Below are positions 11,534 to 24,300 of a stretch of 64,000 bases of DNA, one piece after another (position 1 is the stretch's first letter; each line of letters starts with the position of its first letter). Where the stretch lies: the NCBI RefSeq assembly GCF_963662255.1, contig NC_085068.1, forward strand, positions 1,488,001-1,552,000. The letters run 5' to 3'. A model generated the notes under the pieces. The model saw only the letters and a list, made by a program, of their open reading frames with translations. It was not told the DNA's origin and did not search any database. This stretch comes from Cinclus cinclus (taxonomy: Eukaryota > Chordata > Aves > Passeriformes > Cinclidae). A program made the position numbers and the translations under genes.

Positions 11534-11959
11534 GGAGAGACAACCAGTGTGGCTGCCGTATTTGGGGGCTGTGCCGGGGCAATATGGGGGTGCAGGAGCG
11601 ATGGGATGGGGAGCATGAGGGTTGGGGTGTGGTGTGGGGATATAGGGGGGCTTTGGTATTGGGGTGCAGGGGCTATGGTATGAGCGAGATGGTTTGAGGG
11701 GTGCTATGAGGGTATAGGAGAGGGAGTATAGTGAGAGGATTTAGGGGCACGATGTGGAGGTGCAGGGGTGTACGGGGCCCGGGAAGTTATGGTACAGGGA
11801 GGTGTGATATGGAAGGGTTATGGTATTGGGGTGCGGGGGGTGTGGTCTGGGGGGATGCGGTATGGGGTGTGGGAGTTCAGGGGGTTCCTCGCTGTTGTGG
11901 CGTCTGGCGGGGGTCTCTGGGGGGCGCGGTGCAGATGACGGGGTGTCGATGGGACCCAG
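11534..11959. other. Spacer between HSPG2 and USP48, no gene seen
   Basis: This G-rich stretch has imperfect repeats of the form GGGGTGCGGGGGCTATGG and similar. Neither strand encodes an LDL-receptor class A pattern or other recognisable domain. In human a minus-relative gene, LDLRAD2, sits between HSPG2 and USP48; it is not visible here. Confidence 0.6.
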
Positions 11960-12371
11960 AGCGGCCCCGCGCCGCAGGCCCCGCCCACCGGCCGTGCAGG
12001 CCCCCCCCAGAGCACCAGCCTCGCCCGCATGGCGAGCGAGCCCCGCCTCCATTGCAACAGGCCACACCCCCGACGGCTCGTGCAAGCCACGCCCCTGGTG
12101 GTCGGAAGTCACGCTCCTGACGGGTTCAAGACCCTCCCCTCGACAGGCACGAGCCTGTATCTGGCGCGCCCAAGCCAGGCCCCCTTGGCGGAAGCCCCGC
12201 CCCCAGCCCCGCGCGTCGCGGCCTGTGAACGTAAGCGCCTCGCGCCGTCACGGCGTCGCGCTCGTGGCGTCACCGGCCCTGAGGGCGGTGGGAGGGGCCG
12301 GGAGAGATCGTGACCGGACCGGGGCAAGAACCGGACCCGGGCAGGGCAGCCCCGGGGTGTCGGCAGGAGCG
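11960..12371 (+). promoter_or_regulatory. USP48: CpG-rich USP48 promoter and 5' UTR
   Basis: The 400 bases before the USP48 start codon are rich in CpG and in GC boxes (CCCCGCCC, CCACGCCCC, CACACCCCC), spaced roughly every 20-30 bases between about 12030 and 12220. No TATA box is evident, as expected for a broadly expressed gene. The transcription start is probably within the CpG-dense stretch 12220-12350, but the exact base cannot be read from sequence. Confidence 0.6.
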
Positions 12372-15300
12372 ATGGCGCCGCGGCTGCAGCTGGAGAAGGC
12401 GGCGTGGCGCTGGACCGAGACGGTGCCGCCCGAGGCGGTGGCGCAGGAGCACATTGAGGCGGCCTATCGCGTCCGGCTGGAGCCTTGCCAGCGCGGCGCC
12501 TGCCGGTACCGCGGGGCCGGGCCGAACACCGAACCCCCCCGACAGCACGCTTGGGATCTGGGGTGTCTCCCCGTGTTCTATTCTGCTATGAGGCGCAGGG
12601 CATACCCCGCCCCTGCCGAGGTCCCACGGGGTCGGTGGAGGCTCCCCCTTGTTCCCTTCTGGGGGACCCTCATTCCCCGGGGCTGGGGCGGCCCTCAGCA
12701 GTCTCCTTGTGTGGCTGCCTAGATACAGGGGAATCCCCTGGGCTGGTGGGGAACCTCTGGCCTCTCTTCTCAGACATAGGCGACCGCCTCCCCCGGCTTG
12801 TGGGGACCCCTCTCGTTCTCTGCCTCCTCAGATGCAGGGGAACTCCCCTGGAGTGGCAGAGCCTCCTTCTAACCTGGCTTACCAGATACAGGGTACTGCC
12901 CTAGTATTGTGGGGGACCCGTTGTTGCTGGGCTCTTCAGATATAGGAGAGCACCCATGGGGTTGTGGGGAGCCACTGTTCTTTCTTGTCCCTCCCCTTTT
13001 ATAGGGCTTCGCAGATTAAAGGAACGGGTCCCGCCTCAGGTTTGTAGGAATCCCTCTGCCTGGCTCCCTACTTACAGGGGTCCCTGTGGGTTGTAGGGAG
13101 CTCATCTCCTTGGCTGGAAGTATGGCACTCACCCTGGAGTTGGGGCAAGCCCTGTTCCTGCCTGGCTTCCCAGATAAAGGAAGTTTCTTTGGTCCCGTAC
13201 TTGTCCCTAGGGTCCCTTTTTTGATCTGAAGATCTCTCTAATTCTCCACCTCGTTCCTCACCTATAGCCACTGTTTTTTTGTGGGGGGGCAATGTTCCAT
13301 GTCTCATCCCATTCGACATTATGTACTTCTTCGTATCCCCCACTGTTACCCCTCCAAGCTCCCAAGGGACATGGGGGTGACAGCTGGGATCTGGCTCCCC
13401 AGGAGAAACTGCCGGGGGAACCCCAACTGCCTGGTGGGCATCGGGGAGCACGTGTGGCTGGGCGAGATCGACGAGAACAGCTTCCACAACATTGATGACC
13501 CCAACTGTGAGCGCCGCAAGAAGGTACCCCCAAACCCCACCTCGGGGCCCAGGGAGATGCTGGGGACCAGAGGAGGTGACCTTTCCTGACCCTTTTTCTG
13601 TCCCCCCAGAATGCGTTTGTGGGCCTGACAAACCTTGGTGCCACGTGCTACGTCAACACCTTCCTGCAGATGTGGTTCCTGAACCTGGAGCTGCGGCAGG
13701 CACTCTACCTGTGCCCCAGCACCTGCGGGGATGGTGTTCCCAAGGACACAGGTGCATGGCAGAAAGGGATTTGTTCCTTTCCTCCTAAAATTGCACTTTG
13801 AGATAAGGTTTATCAGGAGAATTCATGGGTGAAGCTGCAGCCGTACATGCCATCCCTGCACTGTTAGTTTGGAGCCATCATCTGGATTTTGGGAATGAAC
13901 CAACCTTAATCCAAGTGATGTCTTAGATCAGAGTGATCTGAGCTGGTTGAAAATAATGATCTGGTTTGGTCTTGCTTCGCAAAGTGGCCTAGTGGTGGTG
14001 CTGGGGGTGGAACATGTTGATCAGGGCTGGTCTGTGCTGTCACAGAGCTGCACTTACCCCATGACAGGGCTGAAATTTGGGCCTCAGAGAGGATTAAGGC
14101 TCCTAGTTTTTTCTGCTCCTGGGTGCTTTCCCTGGGGAAGCTCTGGGTCAATGCAGCCACTTCAGCTCTGTTGGTTTCATGGTAGTTGTAAATAATGTTT
14201 CACCTTCTGGGCTAAAGAAGAAGCTGTGTTTTGGGGTCATTGGTGCATGCCATGTAAACCACTCACAGCTCATGCTGGGCACTGCAGGATAGAATAATGG
14301 AATCCCTAAGGTTGGAAGACTCCTCCAAGATCATCAGTCTGACTATTCCCCCAGCACTGCCAAGCCCACCATTAACCCATGTACCCAGGTGCCACATCCA
14401 GACAGTTTTTGAGCACTTCAGGGATGGTGAGTCCGCCTATGCCCTGAGCAGCCTGTTCCAGTACCTGACAATCCGTTCCATTGAGGAATTTTCCCTAATA
14501 TCCTACATCGACCTCCCCTCATGCAACTCAAATTCATTTCCTCTCATCCTGTCCCTTGTTCTCTGGGAGCAGAGACTCCTGTCTGAAAGTTGCAGAATGT
14601 AAATATTTACATTTGGATGTGATGATCTCAAGGGCTTTTTCCAGCCTGAATTATTTTCTGTTTGGCTTGTGCTGGGATTTGCTGTCATCACCTACATGAT
14701 CGACTTCAGTTTTCCTGACAACTCAAACCACCTTCCAACCCTGTCGCTTTTAGTGGTGGTGAAATACTCGGAGTGATCCGTTCTTGCCCTGAATTCCTGC
14801 TGTGCCTTTTATTTTTCCCAGACTATGAGCCCCAGACCATCTGTGAGCACCTGCAGTACCTGTTTGCTCTGCTGCAGAACAGCAAGCGGCGCTACATCGA
14901 CCCTTCAGGCTTTGTCAAAGCATTGGGGCTCGACACCGGGCAGCAGCAGGTGTGTGGGAGGGGATTCCTGGCACTTCCAGAAGTTGGGAATCACCCTTGG
15001 GCAGTCACTGGACAGCTCCCAGCTGGGTCTGGCTTCTGGGTGCACACATGAAGGGGGAGGTGGGGCTCTGGGCCCCTCCCAGAGTGCAGGAGGGGGGACC
15101 AGGATGTCAGGAGTGCAGAGGCATCAGGAAGAGCCCAGGGAATGATGGGATGGGGCCAGGGAGATGAGGAGTCCAAGGAGGAATGGGATGAGGACAGGAA
15201 GATAGGAGGAGCCCAAAGAATGATAGATGGGGCTAAGGGGCAAGGGAATGAGGCCAAGGAGATCAGGAGGAGTCCAGGGAGTGAGGGAATGAGAACACGG

Positions 15301-18300
15301 AGTGATGGGATGGGGCCAGGGAGGTGAGGAAGAGCCCAGGGAATGATGGGATGAGAACAGGGAGACAAGGAGGAGCCCTTAGAGTTATGGGATCAGGACA
15401 TGGGACAATGGGATGATGATGCAGAGATCAGGAGGAGCCCAGGGGCAGTGGGATGGAGACAGAGAAATCAGGAGGAGCCTAGGAGGTGATGGGATTAGGA
15501 CATGAAACAATGGGATGAGTACAGGGATATAAAGAGGAGCCCAGGGAGCAATGGAATGAGGCTTGGAAGTGATGAGTGCAGAAGATGGGGAGGAGCCAAG
15601 GGAGTGGTGGGATGAAGACCAGGAACGATGGGATGGGGTCAGGTGGGAGCCAGAGCTGTGGTGAGGATCCTGCAGGTGTTTCGTGGGCTGCTCCTCCCAG
15701 GGGATTGGGTGGTGAGGAGATCCTCAGGGTGAGGTGGATCACCAGGAGCCAGCCAAGATCTGAGGGGAGCATGTGGGAGATGAGTGCTACAGGGCCCTGT
15801 GGGGCTGCAGCTGGAGAGAGCTGGGAGAGGAGCTGGTGGGAGAGGAGCACGGCTTGGAAATCCACTTCGAAAGATAATGGGAGGTTTTGGAGGAAGAACC
15901 AGAGCACTGCCAGTGTTTCCTTGGGAGGGTCAGGAGGGTAAGGAAACTGACCAGGGACACCAGAGGGCAGACAAGAGAGGCCAAAACCTTGTTTTTAGAA
16001 GAAGATAACCAGGGTGGGAGAGAAAGGCCCCGAGCTGGGTGTGGGGAAGCTCTGGAGCGTCACCAAGATCAACAATAGGCAGCTTCTCATTTTTGGGGTG
16101 TTTTTATTTCTCTTCTCACCTCTCATCTGAGCAGAGACAGCTGTGAAAATGAGGATCAAGGGGCTCGAAAACTCCACAGGAAGGTTTTTATCCCTTCCAG
16201 AATCCTGGGAGGAGCAGGGCAGGAGTCAAAGCCCCCAGCAGGGCTGGCCAGGAGCCAGGGCAGCTCCTGCTGTGCTCCCACACAGAGGGCCTCACGGTCC
16301 TTTTAGCCAAATTCCTCTGTTTTCCTTAGTTCTCCATGCTGTGCACAGAGCCTTGGCGTAGCCTGTGTGGAGGGCTTGGGATAATTAGCAATGAATTAGT
16401 GCCAGAGTTGTGACTGTGCTGTGGTGGATTGTTAATGAACTTAGTTTTCTCTTTTAGGATGCCCAGGAGTTTTCCAAGCTGTTCATGTCCCTGCTGGAAG
16501 ATACTTTGTCCAAACAGAAAAACCCAGATGTCCGGAACATTGTGCAAAAGCAGTTTTGTGGAGAGTATGCCTATGTCACAGTGTAAGTAATAATTTTGGC
16601 AATACCCTTTCTGTAAATATTTAAATTTTTAGAAGGATTTGGGAGGGGAAGATCTCTCCTAACAACCAGAGCAGGCAGTTAAGCTGCAGCAGAAACACTT
16701 TCTGAGAAATGTTTACCTTTTCATTTTCCTGTGTGTTTGGTGTTGCTGTGGCAGTTCTCCAGCTGCTTTTACTCCTTTAATGAAAATTTACCAACTAAAC
16801 CTGCAAGTGAGTTAATGGAGTGACAGGTCCGGCAGCCAGAAAACAGCATCCTGGGTGTTGTATTTTCATTCCTGTGTTCTCAGAGCTGTGAATTTCACCT
16901 TAAAAATAACATAAAATGGTGCATGCAAGTTGTGGCAGGTCCTGGTGGGTGCTGTTAAGCTGCTTAAAACTTCTCCTGGAGTTTTATGGTGTGGAGGTGT
17001 GAATCTCCTTAGCCCTGACTTCACTTTTTGTCCTATTTTTATTCAAGGAATAGTTTACTGAAGGCTTGGGAGCTCCAACGCATGAGCCCTGGCCTGTCCT
17101 CAGATATATTTTTGTCTTCTTTCCTATCCCAGCTGCAACCAGTGTGGCAGAGAATCTAAACTGGTGTCTAAATTTTACGAGCTGGAGTTAAACATCCAAG
17201 GACACAAGCAGTTGACAGACTGTATAACAGAATTCCTCAAGGTATGAGCTCTTTGGGGTTGGAGTCCTGCTATTTTTAGCAAGGAATTTCAATTCCTTCC
17301 TCCAATTCACAGCCTTTGAGGTCAGTGTCAGAGCAAAGCCACCAACTTGGCTCAGGGAGATGGATCCAAGTGAAATTTTTTTTTTTTTTTTTTAGACCCA
17401 AAAAATGAGGATTGAGGCACAGAGCAAGGAAAGGCTCTGTGATATTGCATGCTCCTGTTATGGCTTTAAAAAGCACTTTAAAGTTGCATTTTTAGTTACA
17501 ATACTTTGCCAGGAAAGTTACGAGAAAAGCGTCTGCCTGCTTTGTCACAGATGGCACTGGGAGAACGGCTGCTTTCCATGTTTTCTGTGTCAGTGCTCAT
17601 CTGCATAGCAACAGGAGACATTCCCTGCTAAAAAATGTGCTCTCAGAACTACCAGGGAGTGCTGGGAATAGCTTCAGGAACAGCTGGAAGTGCTCTCAGT
17701 TCAGTTTTAAAAATTTGCCTGGATCTGAAGTTCAGCTCTGGCATGCTAAGGTGTGGATTCCACTCAAACTATTTAGGACAGAGCTAACCTGAACCGCTTC
17801 CCTGAGCTCATTTCTTTCTGGTGCACTCAGCAAACCAGTTGCTCTGCCTGGAAGGTCTGCTGTGAAAAAAATCTGGTTTGGGTGTACAGATTAAATTCCT
17901 GAATTGGTGAACTTGGCATTTGATTGCTCCTCCTTCACACAAAACAACCCTGTGACATTTTTGGGGGGGGTTGGAATTTTCCTCTGGCCTAATCCTGCCC
18001 ATGGAGCTGCTTAGGCAGTGAGTGACTCCTGCAGGGTTTTGGGTAGCTGAACAGAGGGTTGTAGTTTCCAAGCTAAAATGTGGCTTAACATTAACTGCGT
18101 CCATGTGAACTCATAAAAGGGGCGATTTAATTACTTTCTTTGGTATAAACCAACTCAGTCAAACGAGAAGCAAGAGTAAGAGACCCGAGAACTTGGAATG
18201 GGGCTTGATTCAGTCTAAAATTTGCCTTAAAGTGAGAGCGACCTGCTATGACCTTGCCATTAAGCACAGTCATTGGCGTGTCTTTAACCCAGAAAAATTT

Positions 18301-21300
18301 GGGAAGCAACTGAGAAGAGACTGAAATAATTAAAATAACTTTGGTGCTTCTCATTCTCCAGCTGTTGTGTAGCTCAATTGACCTTTTAATGCTGACATGT
18401 TCTCAAGACACTTCCCTCTGCCTCTCCACACTTAGGAAGAAAAATTAGAAGGGGACAATCGCTATTTTTGTGAGACTTGTCAGAGCAAGCAAAATGCCAC
18501 AAGGAAGATCCGGCTGCTCAGCCTGCCTTGCACCCTCAACCTGCAGCTCATGCGCTTTGTGTTTGACAGGTGAGTGGAAACTACCTGGAAACTATTGGGG
18601 AAGTCACCTACCTTGCTCTTCCTGCTTTAATTTGAGGGGTGACAGGGTGTCTGAGGCTCTCAGGGGATGCTCATAGGGGTTCAAGGGAGGTATTTTGGGG
18701 TGTGAGCTGTTTGTGCCCCAAGCCAAAGCTTTGCCTCCACACAGACAAACTGGCCACAAGAAGAAGCTGAACACCTACATCGGCTTCTCAGAGCTGCTGG
18801 ACATGGAGCCTTTCATGGAGCAAAAAAGTGAGTTCGGGGCACTTTTTTGTTATCTTTGCCCGTTGCCTCTTGGCAGATCTCCTCTGTAATTCTATTTAGG
18901 AGGAAATTCCTCCCTGTGAGGGTGGTAAGGTCCTTGCACAGGGTGCCAGAGAAGCTGTAGCTGCCCCGTTCCTAGAGGTGTCCAAGGCCAGGTTGGATGG
19001 GGCTTGGAGCAACTTGGGATAGTGGAAAATGTCCCTGCCCATGGCACAGAGGTGGAGCAAGATGGGCTTTAAAATCTCTTCCAACTCAAACCATTCTGGG
19101 GTTCTTTGATTACTCTGAATCCTCTTTTTGATTGAAAATTCTGTCAAGAGTTATTTGAAGCCTGTATTTCAAACAACATCCTTGTTATTAAGCCACAACC
19201 CTCTTAGCAATGTCCTGAAGAGCAGTGAGTTCAAGTGCAGGCTTTACTGCCTTGTGGAAACTCAAAGTTTAAGGACAGGAAGGATGAGTCTGCTGGCTGC
19301 AGAGCTGTGTGTAAGTGCTCTTCCCTTGCAGACGGTGTGTACGTTTACGAGCTGAGCGCTGTGCTCATACACCGTGGAGTAAGTGCCTACTCCGGGCACT
19401 ACATTGCCCATGTGAAGGACCCGCAGACAGGCGAGTGGTACAAGTTCAACGATGAGGACATCGAGAAGATGGAGGGGAAGAAACTGCAGCTGGGGATTGA
19501 GGAAGATCTAGGTAAAACCTTTCAGTTGTGAGTGCCCTTTTAAAATAACTCTTTCTGCCAAAACCACGGGCATCCCCAGATGCAGCCTCCTGCTCCTCCC
19601 CAGAACGCTCCTACATGGCCTGTCAGGCTTGGAGGGACTTGGGAAACAGCAGTCCTGGTGATCGCAGCCAGATTTGCTTCATTTCAGACCGGTGTGAGTG
19701 TTTACACCTCATAATCAGCTGCTCTAGTATTTCTCTGGCAGATAAGATGCTGATAACACGGGCAGCAGGTTCCTATCAGGGAGCAACAGGCGCATGCCAC
19801 TTCCTTGGAACAGATAAGGAGAATGCTTTCAGTTTCCTTAACACATTATGGTTCTCTTTCCACTGAGTGTTTTACTTGGGAGCAGTAAAAAGGATTTTTA
19901 TCCAAATAACAACTTGGAAGCTAAAACTGCCTTTTTACTCTGAGCTTTTTTATTGGTGCTTTTCTGTTTTACTGGCTCATTGTGTGCTGCCCAGATCACC
20001 ATGATCCTGCACTGGATTTTTTGGAGATTCTTTGGAAAGTTTGGGCTGAGGCTGGACCTGTGGATTTCTCACTCTGCAGTCAGTAAATAAGAGCAGCTCA
20101 TTTGGAGTTGAAATGCTTTTGTAGTAGCTCAGTGTTCTGTAGTGCAGGTGCTCACGGCAGGGAAAACTGGGGAAATTAAGAAATTTACTTGCAGTGCAAG
20201 CAGTCCACTCCCAGGAGTTCTTACCCACCAGGATGCTTTGCTGTGGTTGGAATTTATGGAATGTTGTTTATTTAAGGCATCTTTAGAGAAAAAAAGACCT
20301 GCAGATTCAAGTGGTGCTTTGGTTTGGTGTAATGGAACATCAGCCGTCTCCCATTTCCTTGTTCTCACATGCATGATGCTTCTTGAGGTGCTGGAATATG
20401 TCCAGAGATGGGCAGTGGAGCTGGGAAAGGGTCTGGAGCACAAGGAAAAGAGTTTGGAGAATTCTGAAGAGTAGTTGAAGGAGGTGGAGGGGGCTCAGCC
20501 TGGAGAAAAGGAAGCTCAGGGGGGACCTTCTGGCTCTGCACAACTCCCTGACAGGAGGGGGCAGCTGGGGGTGGGGTTGGGCTCTGCTTCCAGGGCACAG
20601 GGACAGGAGGAGAGGGATGTGTGTGCCAAGGGACGTTTAGGTTGGATATTGGGAAAAATCTTTCATAGAAGGTGTAGTCAGGCATTGGAATAGGCTGTGC
20701 AGGGCATTGGTAGAGTCATCGTCTCTGGAGGTGTTAAAAACGTGAATGGGTTGGTGGTGGACCTGGCAGTGCTGGGTTAATGGTTGGATTTGATCATCTT
20801 GGAGAGCTTTTCCAACCTTAGAGATTCCATGATCCTGCCTGTGCCAGCAGCTCTGTCCCATTCCTCTTGCCTCTGCTTGCTGCCAGCCCAGGCTGGAGCT
20901 GGCCGGACATCTAGTGGTGCACAGGGAAACTGAGCCCTCAAAGGCACCAAGAGCAGTTCAGCCTTTGTTTTTACCCTTTCCACTCACCCAGTGCAACAAA
21001 ATGAGATGCAAATAAACTGCTGTGACCTCAATTTTATAAAGTTTTAAGCTTAACTGCAAGTAAATGTTCTTATTTCTCATATTTCAATTCAAGGCTGTTT
21101 TGATAATAGAAGTAAAGTGTGTTCAGGAGCCTCTTTAAGCTGAGAACTCCATATTTTTATCAAGTTTTGATGTAATTTGCATGTTCCAGGCAAAACTGAG
21201 GCCTTTCTTTGTTACAAATACATGTAATATCAAGAGAAGGTCGGTAACATAAACTGAAGGTCTCGTGGAGGTCTGTGGCGGGGAGACTGTGGGCCGTGGA

Positions 21301-24300
21301 GATGGGAACAGTTTGGAAAATTCTTGGATAAAATGCAGATAAATAGTCTGGGAAGTCCGCTGAATGGTGTGTGGGGGGGGGGGGGAAAGAACGTTTTCAG
21401 AATTTGGGAAAAAGAAACTTAATGGTTCATTTAGAGTTTGACTTATGGAACATTGTTCCTTTTTTTTTTTTTTTTAATAGTTTGATTTCTGAAGCTGCAG
21501 CTGCAGAGAAGTGTTTTCCTTGCCTGAGAATCCATCTGGAAACAGCAGCTCTTACAACACAACTTTACATCTCCTAACAGCTGCTCAAAAATAACCCTTT
21601 CCATGGCTCTTGGCTTTCTACAAGCTTTGCTGTGGTTTTTTTTTTTTCATATCCACAATCACCTGTAAATACAATTCTTTTCCCTGACTCTTTTCTTTGG
21701 AGTCAGGACAGCAGAACAAGAGGCAAAACAGAGAAAGGATGTTTTTCCAAGAGTGGCTTTTGGCTCAGAGAAGTTCCACTGGGGAGAAAAAAAGGGCTCT
21801 TGAGAAGGGAGGTTCTGAGCAGGCTCCTAAATTTAGTCCCTTTGATTTACCAAGAAAGGCTGGAGAGATTTTGGGCTTTCTCTGGGATACAATTTTGAGT
21901 CATGCCAAGCCCAGTGCTTGGCACAGAGGCCTGGCACAGGGAAGCTGGCTGGGTGGCAAACTCATCCTGTTAATGGACGATCAGGGAAGGAGCTCATGTG
22001 CTGCTAAGATTTTGCCTTTTGTTTCCACAGCGGAGCCATCAAAATCCCAGACCCGTAAGCCCAAGTGTGGGAAGGGCACACACTGCTCCCGCAATGCCTA
22101 CATGCTGGTATACAGGCTGCAAGCCCGTGAGAAATCCCTCACAGTCCAAGTGCCAGGTGAGACCCCAGGGACCCAGCTCATCCTGCAGTGCTGCAGGTGG
22201 GCCAGGAGGACGAATTTTGCTTGAAACCCCGTTTAGGGCTGGTGGGCCAGGAGGACGAATTTTGCTTGAAACCCCGTTTAGGGCTAGGAAGTTGCTGGAG
22301 CCCCTCTGCTCTGATTCCAGGCTGGGAGAGCTGGAGAAAGCCCCAGGGAGATCTCAGAGCCCCTTCCAGTGCCTAAAGGGGCTCCAAGAGAGCTGGAGAG
22401 GGAACTGGGACAAGAGATGGAGTGACAGGACAAGAGGAAATGTCTTCCCACTGCAAGAGGCAGGGTTAGATGGGATATTGGGAAGGAATTCCTGGCTGTG
22501 AGGCTGGTAAGGCCCTGGCACAGGGTGCCCAGAGGCAGCTGTGGCTACTCTATTCCTGGAAGTGTCCAAGGTCAGGTTGGATGGGGCTTGAAGCAGTGGG
22601 GATTAGTGGAAGGTGTGCCTGGATGAAACAGAATGATCTTCAAGGTCTCTCTAAACCCCCTCCAGGATTCCATGATTTTTGACTGCCATGAGCCCCAAAA
22701 GTTCTGTGTGGCACCTTGGTGTCTTGATCAGTGAAACCCCTGGATTTTCCCAGCACTTAAGTCACATTAAACTGCTAATCCTTCCCATATCCCACTCAGA
22801 CATTGCTTTCTTACCCAGCTGGTCAAGCTGGGAAGGAGTTAAGAGGACATCACCTCACTGGGATTCTCCACTGCAATCCTGCTTGGATTCCTAAGGTGCG
22901 GGAGAAGAGTGTGGTTAAATGTCATCAGCAATGCACGAGGAGGTGAATAATCCTGACAGATGTCAGGTTCCCTCTGCAATTGCTTCAGCCTTGCCACATC
23001 AGGAATAAATGACATGAAAATAAAGAGGCTTCAAGCCCCGAATGGGAGTTTGGGCCAAGTGCCTTCATGTTGTACTTTAGAATTATGGGGGTGCCAGAAC
23101 TCCCTGTGGGCTTTACGTGTGGATTTAATATTTCCTGTTTGGCTTCTCCTTGATTAGAAATACTAATTAGGCCCCTGGTGCTGAGGTGTGTTCCCCCTTC
23201 ACTCATTTTTCTGTGGAGTGGGGACAGCAGAGGTGACAGGTCCTTTTGGATCTCTGCAGAGGGGGTAAATCATACACCTTATAACACCCCAAACCTCTCC
23301 TAAGCCCCCCCCCCTGTTTAAAACACAACTTCCAAGACATAAAACTTCAGGAATTAGCACTATTCCTAACTGGATCTGTATTTTCAGCCTGTTTGCTGAG
23401 CTTTCTTGCTCTCCCTTTCCTCCTACCCTTCTGCCCAAAACAATAACTCAACATAAAACTCCCCACCCAACTCCAGATTCCTGCACAGTCCCGCGGTTGC
23501 CTTTGTTTCCAGTGGAATCGTGCCAGGGAACAGGGAGTGAAGGGCAGCAGTCGAACTCTGTGGTTGTGGGGAGGTTTCATGGAACTGTAATTTTGAGGCA
23601 TTTTGCTTTGATGCTGTTGAAAAGTGGCTTTTCTGGGACAGTGGAGAGACATAACTTGGATCTGATCTCAAGGAGGTTACGCTGGTTATTTTTTAATACT
23701 GAATATTCTCCCTAGGTGGATATTTTGGTCAAGAGTTAATCTTTTTGGAGATATTTTAGCTCTTCAGAATAATTCCAAATAGGAAAAAGCCTCAGATAAG
23801 CAGAGGTTCCCCCCACTCCCTCCCACCAGCCCTGTGAGGGAAGTGGTTTATCTTCTTTTTTCCCTGCTGAGGTTTGGTTTGTTCACGGTTTTTCCATCAG
23901 TGGCAGCAAAAATCCCCATTTCCTTCACCTTTCTGTTGATCTGCCCTGGCTAATCTCCCATCTCCTGAGGGCTCTTTGCCCTTGGGTTTGCAACTACGGT
24001 TTACAAGTCATGACAGGCTTTGGGTGTATCCAGAGGGTAAAAAGCTTTTGTTTTCCACCCTCCCCTCAGGAATGATGAGGCAGGACAGATGAGCTGCACT
24101 TAACATTGCAACCAACCCCGAGTAAATTATTTTCTTGGGTGCAAAACTTTGCATTTAATCGTCTGCAACAGTCAGTATCAGAGAGCAATGTCCGTGTGCT
24201 TGGCTTGGGGAAAGACCTTGCCCGGCAAGGGGCAAGGCTATGGGAGGGAATTTTTAAGTTCGTTATCCCCAGATAACCCATGGTAATTAACATAGCTGGC

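Larger units (their letters stand above)
13610..22156 (+). other. USP48: USP48 catalytic (USP) domain exons 3-10
   Basis: Eight exons hold the peptidase C19 core, roughly residues 86-427. The Cys box [16 protein letters not shown] is in exon 3. A zinc-ribbon-like set of cysteines follows (CNQCGRESK in exon 6, [10 protein letters not shown] in exon 7). The His box [18 protein letters not shown] and [12 protein letters not shown] are in exon 9, and exon 10 closes the fold with [12 protein letters not shown]. All catalytic features needed for activity are present. Confidence 0.93.
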
